Assembly: GCF_027214025.1 (NCBI RefSeq)
Contig: NZ_JAPWHB010000004.1
Span: 186,001 to 250,000, forward strand
Reading direction: 5' to 3'
DNA from: Parahoeflea alexandrii
Lineage (GTDB): Bacteria > Pseudomonadota > Alphaproteobacteria > Rhizobiales > Rhizobiaceae
Length of the DNA: 64,000 nt
The position numbers and the translations under genes are program-made. The notes beneath the pieces are model-generated. The model ran no database searches. It saw nothing but the letters and a program-made list of their open reading frames with translations, and was not told where the DNA came from. Position 1 is the stretch's first letter. Every line of letters begins with the position of its first letter. Shown in pieces: positions 1 through 10,284 of this stretch.

Positions 1-330
1 AGGGATCTCTCCGGTGGCTGGCTTGGCCGATCCTCCCGTCGGGGCGTCCCGCAAGGGGATCCCGTTCAGGCTGATCCTGCTGCCAGCGGAACCCGCCGGT
101 GCACCGCCTCCTCCATCGTCCCGCCGCACGTTACGGCAAACACCCGGAGGCCTTCCTCCCGCCTGGACCGATACGTTTCCGGGTCCATCCGGTGACGGGA
201 GCGGCATGAGTGTGACACCCGGGGTGGGATGCGGGGAAAAGATTGCCGGGTATTTCGGGTATACAATTGGAATCGCTAGGACGGGGGCCAGGTTCTGTGC
301 ACGCGAAGACGGCGTTTTCCGCGGAACCCG
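1..330. other. No gene recognised at left edge
   Basis: High-GC sequence with short open frames on both strands, none of which resembles a protein family I know or has a convincing ribosome-binding site. It may be the upstream region of a gene lying outside the window to the left. Confidence 0.5.
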
Positions 331-469
331 ATCTCCCCCCTTGCGGGGGAGATGTCTGCAAAGCAGACAGAGGGGGGTATGTTTCCGCTTGTCTCAAGCG
401 CACGTATTTTGGGGAGGCTTCACCCCCCTCTGTCACCTACGGTGACATCTCCCCCGCAAGGGGGGAGAT
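331..469. repeat. Palindromic intergenic repeat, copy 1
   Basis: Two arms of 48 nt (331-378 and 422-469) are inverted copies of each other. Each begins or ends with a C6/G-rich block (ATCTCCCCCC-TTGCGGGGGAGAT) and contains a small hairpin, GTCTGC-aaa-GCAGAC in the left arm and GTCACC-tac-GGTGAC in the right. Outside that small hairpin the arms are essentially identical. A second copy lies at 35951-36088. Elements of this look are common between genes in Rhizobiales genomes (established knowledge, from memory). Confidence 0.9.
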
Positions 470-595
470 TGGAGGAACTTTCCAGACCGGTTAGGTTGCT
501 AACAGAATAGACCGGATAGGGCGTTTACATTCCGACATTGGCACTCGCGCCTCCGAAAGAACGGCCCAAGCACCTGACCTTACATCCCTGCCCCC
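470..595. other. Intergenic, nothing recognised
   Basis: Short spacer between the palindromic repeat and the 3' end of the DUF930 gene. I see no clear terminator or gene. Confidence 0.4.
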
Positions 596-1858
596 TCAAA
601 GCTCCGGAAAGCCCCTTTGCTTCCACTGGGCGCGCGGGATTGGCGCGCCGACCTTGAAGGTGAAGGCGGTGACGCGGAGCGCGTCGGCGTCGACGGTGCA
701 GCGGAAGTTGAGGTTGTACCAGGCGCCTCCGGCGCGGAACGCGGCGTTGGGGACCGCGAGCACATTGCCGCCGGGCAGCCGGTAGGCGGGCAGCAATTCA
801 ACGCGGTAGGATTCCGGCGCGCGCCGCAGCTGCTCGCGCAACTCGGTCGTGCAGAGCTGGCTGCCGCGAGCGTCGCGCGGCAGCGCGCCCATGGCCGTGG
901 TCGCAACGGCATGACCGGTGTTGACGCTGGACGACAGCGCCCGCACGCCGGGCAGGCCGTTGTCGCCGGCAGGCGCAGGCTCTGCCGGCGCCGCGGGCGG
1001 TGTGCCGGAGGAGGAGTCGGGCCGCCGGGTTTCAACCGGATCGGGCGTAACCGGCTTCGGCGGCGATGGCGCCGGATCGGCTGGCTTTTCCGGCAGCGCC
1101 GCGGTTTCGGTCTGTTCGGCCGCTTCCGGCGCGTCGGCGGGCTGGTCGCCGGCCAGTTCCGCGTCGGGCACGACGATCTCGGCCGGCGCCGCCCGTGCCG
1201 GTTGCTCTACCGGAGCTTCGGCCTGGGTTTCGGCCAAGGTTTCAGCCGGATCTGCGGCGGGGGCTTCAACCTCCACCGGAACATCCGCGGCGGCCTCGGG
1301 CGGGGCCTCGGCGGCAGTCTCCGGCTCGGGTGCGGGTTCGGTTTCCGCTTCGGGCGCAGGCTCTGGCTGCGCGACGGCTTCAGGCTCGACCTCGGCCTCT
1401 GGTCCGGTTGCGGTCTGAGGCTCCTCAGGCGGTGTCTCCGCCGGCTCCGCGGCCGGCGCCTGTGCGGTCCCGCCGTCGGGCGCGACCTCCGGGCCCCTGT
1501 CCTCCTCGCCGAACTCAAACACCGGGCGCAGCACCGGGATCGGCACGGCCTCGCCTTCCGGCAGGGCCGGCGGCGGCGGCGATTCGGCTTCGGCGGCCTC
1601 GGCGGGTTCCGGCGCAGGCTCGGGCGGCGCTTCGGCCGCGGGCTCGGGTGCGGGCTCTTCCGGTGCAGGTTCCGGCTCGGGCGGCGGCACGATTGTCACC
1701 GCCACAACCTCTTCCGGTGGCTCGGTTTCCGCCATCGGCCTGGGCAGGTCGAACAGCAGCAGCGCCACGATCAGCCCGTGCAGCAAAAGCGACACGAGCA
1801 GAGCTCCGCTCAGGGTATTCAGGCTGAAACTCGACCAACGCACCATGAGGCGATGCAT
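596..1858 (-). CDS. DUF930 protein with Pro/Ala/Glu-rich stalk
   Basis: The 420-residue protein has one N-terminal membrane segment (about residues 12-37, after an MVRWSSFSLNTL start region). It is followed by a roughly 250-residue low-complexity region of Pro-Glu-Ala repeats like the periplasm-spanning stalk of TonB. A folded C-terminal domain (about 330-420, with LCTTELREQL and NLNFRCTVDADALRVT) matches DUF930, a family of unknown function in Rhizobiales. The likely topology is inner-membrane anchor, periplasm-crossing stalk and terminal domain. The function is not known; TonB-like energy coupling is not supported because the C-terminal domain is not TonB. The start (ATG 1858) lacks a strong Shine-Dalgarno, and an in-frame ATG lies four codons on. 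Confidence 0.85.
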   Translation of the reverse strand: MHRLMVRWSSFSLNTLSGALLVSLLLHGLIVALLLFDLPRPMAETEPPEEVVAVTIVPPPEPEPAPEEPAPEPAAEAPPEPAPEPAEAAEAESPPPPALPEGEAVPIPVLRPVFEFGEEDRGPEVAPDGGTAQAPAAEPAETPPEEPQTATGPEAEVEPEAVAQPEPAPEAETEPAPEPETAAEAPPEAAADVPVEVEAPAADPAETLAETQAEAPVEQPARAAPAEIVVPDAELAGDQPADAPEAAEQTETAALPEKPADPAPSPPKPVTPDPVETRRPDSSSGTPPAAPAEPAPAGDNGLPGVRALSSSVNTGHAVATTAMGALPRDARGSQLCTTELREQLRRAPESYRVELLPAYRLPGGNVLAVPNAAFRAGGAWYNLNFRCTVDADALRVTAFTFKVGAPIPRAQWKQRGFPEL

Positions 1859-2012
1859 AGCAGAAAATCAGGCAGAACAAGGACACGACAGCGTGAGACG
1901 GCGAAATTCTCCGCCGGGTCCGATGCTGCGACGAACCGCGGCATCCGGGCTCCCTTGCCCGGCGCCGCACTTGCTGCCAGAACTGGCGTGCGGCAACACG
2001 GGAGAGACCCAC

Positions 2013-2627
2013 ATGAGCGGATACACGCTGTACTGGAAACCGGGATCGGGTTCGATGGTGGTCGAGGCGGCGCTGCGGCTGGTCGGCGTGTCCTTCGACG
2101 GGGTCAGGATCGACGACACGTCCGATCCCGCCTTTCTCGCCCTCAACCCGGCCGGCAAGGTGCCGGTGCTGAAGATGGCCTGCGGGCCTCTGATCGCCGA
2201 GAGCGCCGCCATCCTGCTGTCGCTCGACGACATGTTCCCCGAGGCGCGGCTCCTGCCGCCGCGCGGCAGGTCAGGTCACGTCAAGGCGGTGCAGTGGCTG
2301 ATCTTCATGGCCACCAACATCTACCCCGCCTGCCTGCGCTATTATTACCCCGAGCGCCACACCGCCGACCCGGCGCCCGAGGCTGCCGAGGCAGTAAGGC
2401 AGCAGGCGGCGCGCGACATGGACCGCGATTTCGCCCAGCTCGCCGCCGCGCTTCAGGGCCCGTTCCTCACCGGCCAGACCATGACCATCACCGATGTCTA
2501 CGCGGCGATGCTGGCCGACTGGTACGATCCGGCGAAACAAAAGCCGGAAATCGCCGCACTGGTCAGCCGCGTGCTCGAAAACCCGGCGGTCGCCGAGGCC
2601 TGGCGCAATCATGGGTTCGGCGCGTAG
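2013..2627 (+). CDS. Glutathione S-transferase family protein
   Basis: A 204-residue cytosolic GST: an N-terminal thioredoxin-like domain (YTLYWKPGSGSMVVEAALR, then the cis-Pro motif NPAGKVPVL and the glutathione-contacting ESAAILLSL) and a C-terminal helical domain with the FLTGQTMTITDVY segment, the usual N-capping/hydrophobic-staple motif. Such enzymes conjugate glutathione to electrophiles or act as reductases; the substrate cannot be told from sequence. The start at 2013 is chosen because GGAGAG sits about 8 nt upstream; the frame is open further upstream but carries no GST sequence. It is divergent from the DUF930 gene. Confidence 0.92.
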   Translation: MSGYTLYWKPGSGSMVVEAALRLVGVSFDGVRIDDTSDPAFLALNPAGKVPVLKMACGPLIAESAAILLSLDDMFPEARLLPPRGRSGHVKAVQWLIFMATNIYPACLRYYYPERHTADPAPEAAEAVRQQAARDMDRDFAQLAAALQGPFLTGQTMTITDVYAAMLADWYDPAKQKPEIAALVSRVLENPAVAEAWRNHGFGA

Positions 2628-2642
2628 CTTGACGGCCCCCGA

Positions 2643-2876
2643 CTATTTCGCCGGATAAAGCGTCACCGCCAGCTTCAACCCGGCGATCAGGAACGGCGTG
2701 GCGTGCATCAACAGGTCGAAGATATCGATCGGTTTCACCAGCGTGCCCGACGCCAGCATCTTCAGCTTCTCCCAGATATGCGGCTCGGGAAAGAACGGTG
2801 CCAGACCGAGCGTCAGGCACAGGATGATGACGATCGGCCAGGAAAACTGGTTGAGGATCTGGGCAAGCAATTCCAT
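2643..2876 (-). CDS. Small conserved inner-membrane protein
   Basis: A 77-residue protein with two hydrophobic segments. It carries the phrase LTLGLAPFFPEPHIWEKL and later KPIDIFDLLMHATPFL, typical of a small proteobacterial family sometimes labelled RND transporter in databases, although it is far too small to be one. The function is unknown to me. I chose ATG 2876 because GGAG lies 9 nt upstream; an in-frame ATG six codons earlier (2894) has no ribosome-binding site. It converges on the GST gene. Confidence 0.75.
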   Translation of the reverse strand: MELLAQILNQFSWPIVIILCLTLGLAPFFPEPHIWEKLKMLASGTLVKPIDIFDLLMHATPFLIAGLKLAVTLYPAK

Positions 2877-3014
2877 CGGGACAGGCTCCAGCATGAGAGG
2901 ACAGCGCGCGGGACGCGGGCGGCTTTCACCCGCATGTCATGCGGATCGCCGGGAAATTCCAGATCTATATATTCAATTGCGCGAATATGTCGCGGGTGGG
3001 CGTGGCGCAGGCGA

Positions 3015-3287
3015 TCAAGCCGCCGTTCTGCGCAGGCGGCCCTGCTCCGCCATTTCCCGATGCAGATTGATCGAGTCGACATCGAAACCGTTGGGCCATG
3101 TCAGGACGCCATTCGAGAGGAAGACGCGGCTGAAGAACGCCTCATCGGCAAGCGGCCTGACCATCGCGCCGGAGGCATCGCACACCCAGGAAAAATCCGC
3201 CTCGCCTTCCTCGCCGTTCGAAAAGCGGACGAAAGCGGTATGACCGGCCAAGGGTTTCACCTCGACAATCTTCACGATCTCAATCAT
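3015..3287 (-). CDS. DUF2442 domain protein
   Basis: A 90-residue protein matching DUF2442 (IVEVKPLAGHTAFVRFSNGEEGEADFS near the start, then LTWPNGFDVDSINLH). DUF2442 genes are often paired with an upstream DUF4160 gene and sometimes discussed as toxin-antitoxin-like pairs, but no activity is established. The start codon overlaps the stop of an upstream frame in an ATGA arrangement, implying translational coupling to a partner gene. That partner now appears truncated (3284-3410), so expression of this gene may be altered. Confidence 0.82.
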   Translation of the reverse strand: MIEIVKIVEVKPLAGHTAFVRFSNGEEGEADFSWVCDASGAMVRPLADEAFFSRVFLSNGVLTWPNGFDVDSINLHREMAEQGRLRRTAA

Positions 3288-3410
3288 TCGACGTCGGCTC
3301 CGGGCACCTGATTGAACGCCATGTGAAGTCTGCCACGCTCCCAGTTATCCAGCAAGTCAGCCGTGCGCAACGGGAACAGGCGGTTAAACTGGAGCGGAAT
3401 GCTTCCCTCC
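3284..3410 (-). pseudogene. 3' remnant of a DUF4160-like partner gene
   Basis: The last 30 or so codons of a frame ending in ADLLDNWERGRLHMAFNQ overlap the DUF2442 start by ATGA. This tail resembles the C-terminal helix of DUF4160 proteins (a family-level guess from the pattern L-L-x-N-W-E). Further upstream the frame runs straight into the palindromic repeat at 3411-3520, where its translation becomes repeat-encoded (RIKSGMTE). The 5' part of the gene is therefore missing or replaced. Confidence in the coupling is good; the family name is tentative. Confidence 0.45.
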
Positions 3411-3520
3411 GTCATGCCGGACTTGATCCGGCATCCAGCACGCGAGCGTCCGCGAGCCAAAGAGTCTTTCACGACACGGACGCGTCGTGGCTGGATTCCG
3501 GCTTGGTGGCCGTGATGACA
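3411..3520. repeat. Rhizobial intergenic palindrome (GTCATGCCGG type)
   Basis: It begins GTCATGCCGGACTTGATCC at 3411 and ends with the approximate inverse, CTGGATTCCGGC through CGTGATGAC, at 3491-3519. This is the outline of the widespread rhizobial repeat whose translation reads CRIKSGMT or LDPASS. It sits at the broken 5' end of the DUF4160-like remnant. Confidence 0.8.
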
Positions 3521-3561
3521 GGGTGAGTCGGCCTCGCGCAAGAAGTCAAAACCAACGCAAC

Positions 3562-3588
3562 AAAAAACCCGACGCGAAGGTCGGGTTT
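3562..3588 (-). terminator. Intrinsic terminator of rpoD
   Basis: On the minus strand a 9-bp stem (AAACCCGAC / GTCGGGTTT, 3580-3588 with 3565-3573) with a short loop is followed by a run of T residues. It lies 26 nt beyond the rpoD stop codon. Confidence 0.9.
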
Positions 3589-3613
3589 CTCAATTTCGAA
3601 ATTCTCAAAGGTC

Positions 3614-5659
<2,046 letters not shown>

Positions 5660-6091
5660 GGGCAGTCACTTTCCCCGGATTTCATTCGGTTGATATCGTC
5701 TGCGCCTGCCGTCAGGCGCGTGCCTTCCGCCCCGTCGGGCAGACGGCATGTGCGAATCATCCGGATTGTTGTGGCGTACGCATGCTTAATTCCCTATTAA
5801 CCATGCCGATCATTCAACTTTGCGGTCGTTGGCTCTGCGGTCATTCGAACCCCGGAAAACACGACATCACCGCAAGCTCGAAGAGCTGCATGATCCCGCA
5901 CGATTTTGATCCAACAGGTGATTCCCACAAAAAACCTATCCGTCAAGGCTTTACGGGCAAAAAGCGCTCGGATCCGGCAATAAGCGCGAATTTGCCTGCT
6001 TTTTTGGTTTCATTGCCAGATCACCCTATTTAGGAGCCCGGTGTGATTCCACAAGTGCGGCAGGTCCGAATTGCGCCAGACGGCGTCAGGC
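5660..6091. other. dnaG-rpoD intergenic region
   Basis: About 430 nt with lower GC than its surroundings, especially around 5780-5830. It probably holds the rpoD promoter(s) on the minus strand. A weak candidate is TTGAAT (5813-5818) with TAGGGA 16 nt downstream, too poor a match to annotate as a promoter. I see no gene. Confidence 0.4.
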
Positions 6092-8104
6092 TCAGCTACC
6101 GCGGCCGCCCTTGATGCGGCCGGACATGACGCCGAACCCGTCGATGATGGCTTCCTGGTTTTCAAGCCGCGCCACTTCGAGCTGGACTTCCTGCAACGCC
6201 AGCATCAGTCCCGGGATCGCTTCGCCGTCGCCGGCTTCCGTGGCCTCGGCGATATCGCGCTCCAGTTCGGCCTTCTGCCATTTGAGCGCGCGGGTGCGCT
6301 TGTGCAGCGACAGCGCCTGCTGGTAGCCCTCGCGCGCGTCTTCCGCCGCCGCTTCCACGGTGGCCGTCCAGATCCGCGCGTTGCGGATCTGCGCCTCGAG
6401 CCGGGCGATGAAGTCGCCCTGCCCGTCTGCCTCGAGCGCCGCATAGAGCCGCTCGCGGTCAAACCGGCCGCCAACCGAGGCCGCGTCGAGCATCACCTGC
6501 CAGACCCGCATCAGGCCCTTGTCGTCGAACTCGAGTGCGGCCAGCTCGTCAAACTCGTCGTGAAGCATCTGCGGGTGGTTGGCCACCGTCATCACCAGCA
6601 CGGTCTCCCTGAGCGACGGCATGGCGCCGTGACCCCGCACCAGCCCCGACTGGGTCAGCCGCTCGGAAACGGCCATGATGCGCGCCGACTGCGGCCCGCC
6701 GCCGCGTCCCTCGCCCGGACGGCCGCCGCGCCCGCCTCCCCGGTCAAAGCCGCCACGCCCGTAGGAACCGCCGCCGGGCTTGCCCTGGTCGCGGTTGCCG
6801 TAGCGGGGCCCGCCGCCGAAAAACGCCTGCATGCGGTCGCGCATGTCCTGCTGGTAATGCCGCCGGAGGCTTTCATCCGCGATCAGCGACGTGGTCTGCC
6901 TGAGTTTCGCCTCGAGCTCGGCGCGGCTTTCGGGCGTCTCGAACACGCCGCCGCCGGCCTCACGCGACCACACCACATCGGCCAGCGGCCGCGCCGAGGT
7001 GATCACCTGGTCGAACGGCGTGCGTCCGTCATGGCGGACCAGATCGTCGGGATCCTTGCCCGGCGGCAGCACCGCGATCCTCAGCGACCTGCCCGGCGCG
7101 ATATGCGGCAGGGCCAGGTCGACGGTGCGGTGGGCGGCGCGCTGGCCGGCCTCGTCGCCGTCAAAGCACAGCACCGGCTGCGGCGTCACCCGCCAGAGCA
7201 GCTTGAGCTGGTTTTCGCCCAGCGCCGTGCCGAGCGGCGCCACCACATTGTCGATGCCCGCCTGCGCCAGCGCGATCACATCCATGTAGCCCTCGACCAC
7301 GATCAGCGTGCCGTCCTGGCCGCAGGCGCGCCTGGCGCGGGCGTAATTGTAGAGCACGTTGCCCTTGTGGAAGAGCTCAGTCTCGTTGGAATTGAGATAC
7401 TTGGCCGGCGCACCGGGCGACAGCGCCCGGCCTCCGAACGCGATCACCCGCTCGCGCGCCGACAGGATCGGGAACATGATCCGGTCACGGAAGCGGTCAT
7501 AGGAGACCGCGATCTCGGGCCCGTGCACCACCAGCCCGCAGGCCTCGATCTGGTCCTTGTCGACGCCGCGCGAGGCAAGGTGTTCCTTGAGCGCGCTGCG
7601 GCTGTCGGCGCTGTAGCCAAGGCGGAAGGCGGCGATCGTGCGTCCCGACAGCCCGCGGTCGCGCAGATAGGCCCGCGCCTTGGCGCCCTGCGGGCCCTGC
7701 AGCTGGTTTTCGAAGAACGAAGCCGCCATTTCCATGACATCCTCGAGACTGGCGCGCTGGCGTTCGCGCCGCGCTTCCTGCGGGTCCTGCACCGGCATCG
7801 GAATGCCGGCCATATCGGCCACGCGTTGCACCGCCTCGGGAAAATTCAGGCTTTCGAGCTCGGTGAGAAACTTGAAATGATCCCCCGACACGCCGCAACC
7901 GAAACAATGATAGCGGCCCTTGCGGTCTTCGCAGTGAAAGCTCGGTGATTTCTCGCCATGGAACGGGCAGCAAGCCCACCAGTCGCCACGCGAAGTGTTG
8001 GTTTTCTTCCGGTCCCAGGTCACATGCCGGCCGATCACGTCCGAAATCGGAACGCGTTCGCGAATGTCGTCAAGAAAGGACGGTGAGAACCGCAATATCG
8101 GCAA
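6092..8104 (-). CDS. dnaG: DNA primase DnaG
   Basis: The 670-residue enzyme synthesises RNA primers for replication. An N-terminal CHC2 zinc-binding domain is seen as CCPFHGEKSPSFHC and YHCFGCG (about 40-65). Next comes the primase catalytic core with the TOPRIM motifs VVEGYMDVIALAQAG (about 270) and CFDGDEAGQRAA (about 315), which bind Mg2+. A C-terminal helical DnaB-interaction domain ends the protein. Between core and C-terminal domain (about residues 430-472) is an unusual glycine/arginine-rich linker with RGG-like repeats. The gene is led by its own promoter at 8145-8173 and lies upstream of rpoD. Confidence 0.98.
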   Translation of the reverse strand: MPILRFSPSFLDDIRERVPISDVIGRHVTWDRKKTNTSRGDWWACCPFHGEKSPSFHCEDRKGRYHCFGCGVSGDHFKFLTELESLNFPEAVQRVADMAGIPMPVQDPQEARRERQRASLEDVMEMAASFFENQLQGPQGAKARAYLRDRGLSGRTIAAFRLGYSADSRSALKEHLASRGVDKDQIEACGLVVHGPEIAVSYDRFRDRIMFPILSARERVIAFGGRALSPGAPAKYLNSNETELFHKGNVLYNYARARRACGQDGTLIVVEGYMDVIALAQAGIDNVVAPLGTALGENQLKLLWRVTPQPVLCFDGDEAGQRAAHRTVDLALPHIAPGRSLRIAVLPPGKDPDDLVRHDGRTPFDQVITSARPLADVVWSREAGGGVFETPESRAELEAKLRQTTSLIADESLRRHYQQDMRDRMQAFFGGGPRYGNRDQGKPGGGSYGRGGFDRGGGRGGRPGEGRGGGPQSARIMAVSERLTQSGLVRGHGAMPSLRETVLVMTVANHPQMLHDEFDELAALEFDDKGLMRVWQVMLDAASVGGRFDRERLYAALEADGQGDFIARLEAQIRNARIWTATVEAAAEDAREGYQQALSLHKRTRALKWQKAELERDIAEATEAGDGEAIPGLMLALQEVQLEVARLENQEAIIDGFGVMSGRIKGGRGS

Positions 8105-8144
8105 GCCTCCGGGCGCTGGGCAGGAACGGGTTGAAGATCGCGTC

Positions 8145-8173
8145 TATATAGGCATGGCCATCGGCGCTGGCAA
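8145..8173 (-). promoter_or_regulatory. dnaG promoter
   Basis: On the minus strand TTGCCA (8168-8173) and TATATA (8145-8150) are separated by exactly 17 nt, an excellent sigma-70 match about 41 nt upstream of the dnaG start codon. Transcription would begin near 8138. Confidence 0.75.
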
Positions 8174-8454
8174 AGATCTTGGCGCCTCACTCCCCGTTAT
8201 GCACACCGGTCGGGCCGCCTGCGATCCGTTATCGCACTTTGTCGGCTAAAAACGCACCGATATCTAAAACTTTACGCATATTAGAAAATGCAAATAAATC
8301 ATTTGCCCTTACAAATTGCCCGGAGCAATGGAAAAGCAAACCGCGGTCATGATGCCGCCGGCCATCGCCAAGCCGCGAGAACCGGCATGTTCAGGGTAAT
8401 CTCAAATGAGTGCGGGCCGGCGATATGCCGAGTTCACGCCTCGGGGCGGCGTCC
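8174..8454. other. Divergent intergenic region, dnaG / EAL gene
   Basis: It includes an AT-rich patch (about 8245-8330) likely to carry the promoter of the plus-strand c-di-GMP gene. No clear -35/-10 pair, hairpin or small gene was recognised. Confidence 0.4.
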
Positions 8455-10266
8455 ATGGCCAAAAAAACGGTACAGTACGGCATCGGCACCAACTCCCTCG
8501 GATTCAGACTGACAACGATCTACGTCGCCCTGGCAGCCGTTTGCCTGAGCTTGGCGACCATACCTTTTCTTTCCGAGCACAGCGTATCGGACACGGCACT
8601 CCACATGGGAATGGCGATTGCCGCTCTCATCGTGACCGCGATCCTGATGGCCTTGATGAGCCGCAGGCTGACCGGTCCGATCCGCAATCTGACCGACGTC
8701 GCCAGGAAGGTCGCAGAGGGACGACTGGACGTGAACGTGCCGGTCGACTGTTCCTGCGAGATCGGCGAACTTGGTGCCAGCATGCGCTCGATGGTCAGTC
8801 GCTTGCAGGCCTCGACGACCGAAATCCGTCAACTGGCCAATCACGACCTGATCACCGGCCTTCCCAACCGGCACCGGTTCCAGACCCTGCTTGAGCGACA
8901 GACGGGCTTCATCGACGCCGACGGAGCACCGGCAAGCGGATCGGTGTTCTTTATCGACGTGATTGACCTGCGCAAGATCAACGACCGGTTCGGCCATGAA
9001 ACATCCGACCAGCTTCTCAAGACGATCGCGAGCCTGCTGGTCGAGGCCTCGCCCTGCGACGGCCATGGCGCAAACCTTCGCAACTCAGGCAGCGAAGAGG
9101 CCGTCCGCGAACCGGTCCTGGCGCGGTTCGGGGGAACGGAACTGGTGCTGTCGGTGCCAGGCCTGACCGACCCGGACGGGATCGCGGCGGTGGCAAACCG
9201 GCTGCACACCGCGCTGGCAGGCGGCGTCAAGGCTTCCGGACGCCAGTTTCATCCCGCCATCGCCATCGGCATCGCCCAGTACCCGCAACATTCGGCGTCG
9301 GCCACCAAGGTCACGCAATACGCGGCCCTAGCCTGCAACAATTCCCTGACCCTGTCGGAAGCGCAGAAGACCGCCCTGTTTCAACCCTGGATGCTCGAAG
9401 TCATAAAGTCCCGCGAAACCATGGAGCGCGACCTTCGCACCGCAATCGCCGATGGCCAGTTCGAGGTCTATTACCAGCCCAAGGTCAGTGCCCGTGACTG
9501 GACCGTGACCGGCGTCGAGGCGCTGGTCCGGCTCAACCACCCGGAGCGCGGCGTCGTGGGACCCGGCGAGTTCATAGAGATTGCCGAAATGACCGGGCTT
9601 ATCGGTGACATCGGCCTGATCGTGCTGGAGGAAGCCGTATCCCAGTGCGCCGAATGGCACCGCGCCGGCCAGCCGACCGAAGTCTCGATCAATGTCTCCA
9701 TCGAGCAATTCAAGAGTGCGGATTTCTCGAATCTGGTCATCGCCATACTGGGGGAACATCGATGCCCGGCCGATCTCGTCACCATCGAGATCACCGAAAC
9801 AATCGCTCACACCAACATCGCCGGCGTCGCCGACCATATCAAGGCGCTCAGGGCTGTCGGGGTCCGTATCGCCATTGACGATTTTGGCACGGGCTACTCG
9901 AACCTGGCGCAGCTCAGCGGCCTGAAGTTCGACATTCTGAAAGTCGATCGCTCATTCGTTTCCGGCATCGATAGCGAGGGCAAGGCACGGGAAGTGTCCA
10001 GGGCCATCATCCAGCTTGGCAAGAATCTCGGATGCGGGATCGTGGTCGAGGGGACCGAAACTCCGGGGCAAGTAGCCGCGGCCGCACAGCTCGGATGCGA
10101 TGAAATCCAGGGCTTCTTCTTCTCGAAACCGATGAAGCGCAGCGACTTCGACGCGTGGAAAGACCTCAGAACCCGAAATCCGGTGCAGGACGCATTTCAC
10201 CGGGCAGCTGCCGGCGGCGGCCTCATGCAGGTACCGGCGGCGCAGGACAGGCTGGCTGCAAGCTAG
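8455..10266 (+). CDS. Membrane HAMP-GGDEF(degenerate)-EAL phosphodiesterase
   Basis: About 603 residues. Two membrane segments (about 16-38 and 47-66) lead into a HAMP segment (LTGPIRNLTDVARKVAEGRL), a diguanylate-cyclase fold and an EAL domain. The cyclase signature GGDEF is altered to GGTEL (about residue 224), losing the catalytic Asp, so c-di-GMP synthesis is unlikely. The EAL domain keeps its key residues: EALVR, the Asn in INVS, the Glu in EITE, IDDFGTGYS, KVD, EGTET and QGF. The expected activity is hydrolysis of c-di-GMP to pGpG, perhaps with the cyclase fold as a GTP sensor. The start is uncertain: ATG 8455, ATG 8425 and GTG 8410 are all in frame with weak ribosome-binding sites. It converges on the LuxR gene. 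Confidence 0.88.
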   Translation: MAKKTVQYGIGTNSLGFRLTTIYVALAAVCLSLATIPFLSEHSVSDTALHMGMAIAALIVTAILMALMSRRLTGPIRNLTDVARKVAEGRLDVNVPVDCSCEIGELGASMRSMVSRLQASTTEIRQLANHDLITGLPNRHRFQTLLERQTGFIDADGAPASGSVFFIDVIDLRKINDRFGHETSDQLLKTIASLLVEASPCDGHGANLRNSGSEEAVREPVLARFGGTELVLSVPGLTDPDGIAAVANRLHTALAGGVKASGRQFHPAIAIGIAQYPQHSASATKVTQYAALACNNSLTLSEAQKTALFQPWMLEVIKSRETMERDLRTAIADGQFEVYYQPKVSARDWTVTGVEALVRLNHPERGVVGPGEFIEIAEMTGLIGDIGLIVLEEAVSQCAEWHRAGQPTEVSINVSIEQFKSADFSNLVIAILGEHRCPADLVTIEITETIAHTNIAGVADHIKALRAVGVRIAIDDFGTGYSNLAQLSGLKFDILKVDRSFVSGIDSEGKAREVSRAIIQLGKNLGCGIVVEGTETPGQVAAAAQLGCDEIQGFFFSKPMKRSDFDAWKDLRTRNPVQDAFHRAAAGGGLMQVPAAQDRLAAS

Positions 10267-10284
10267 TCAGCGGCCAGCCTGTCC
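10245..10284. terminator. Perfect 12-bp hairpin between convergent genes
   Basis: GGACAGGCTGGC (10245-10256) is perfectly repeated in inverse at 10273-10284, with a 16-nt loop. It overlaps the stop codons of both the EAL gene and the LuxR gene, so it is probably a bidirectional terminator. No proper T-tract is present on either side. Confidence 0.6.

Noticed and set aside
1-250. Minus-strand GGGAGGATCGGCCAAGCCAG and CACCGGAGA look a little like the 3' part of a cobalamin riboswitch
   Set aside because: The conserved CCGCAACTG / GCCACTG box and kissing-loop elements are missing, and no B12-related gene follows within the window.
617-2632. 671-residue open frame on the plus strand
   Set aside because: It is antisense to the repetitive DUF930 gene and then out of frame within GST; composition is Arg/Gly-rich noise with no domain.
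6071-7948. 625-residue open frame opposite dnaG
   Set aside because: Antisense shadow of dnaG with no recognisable domain.
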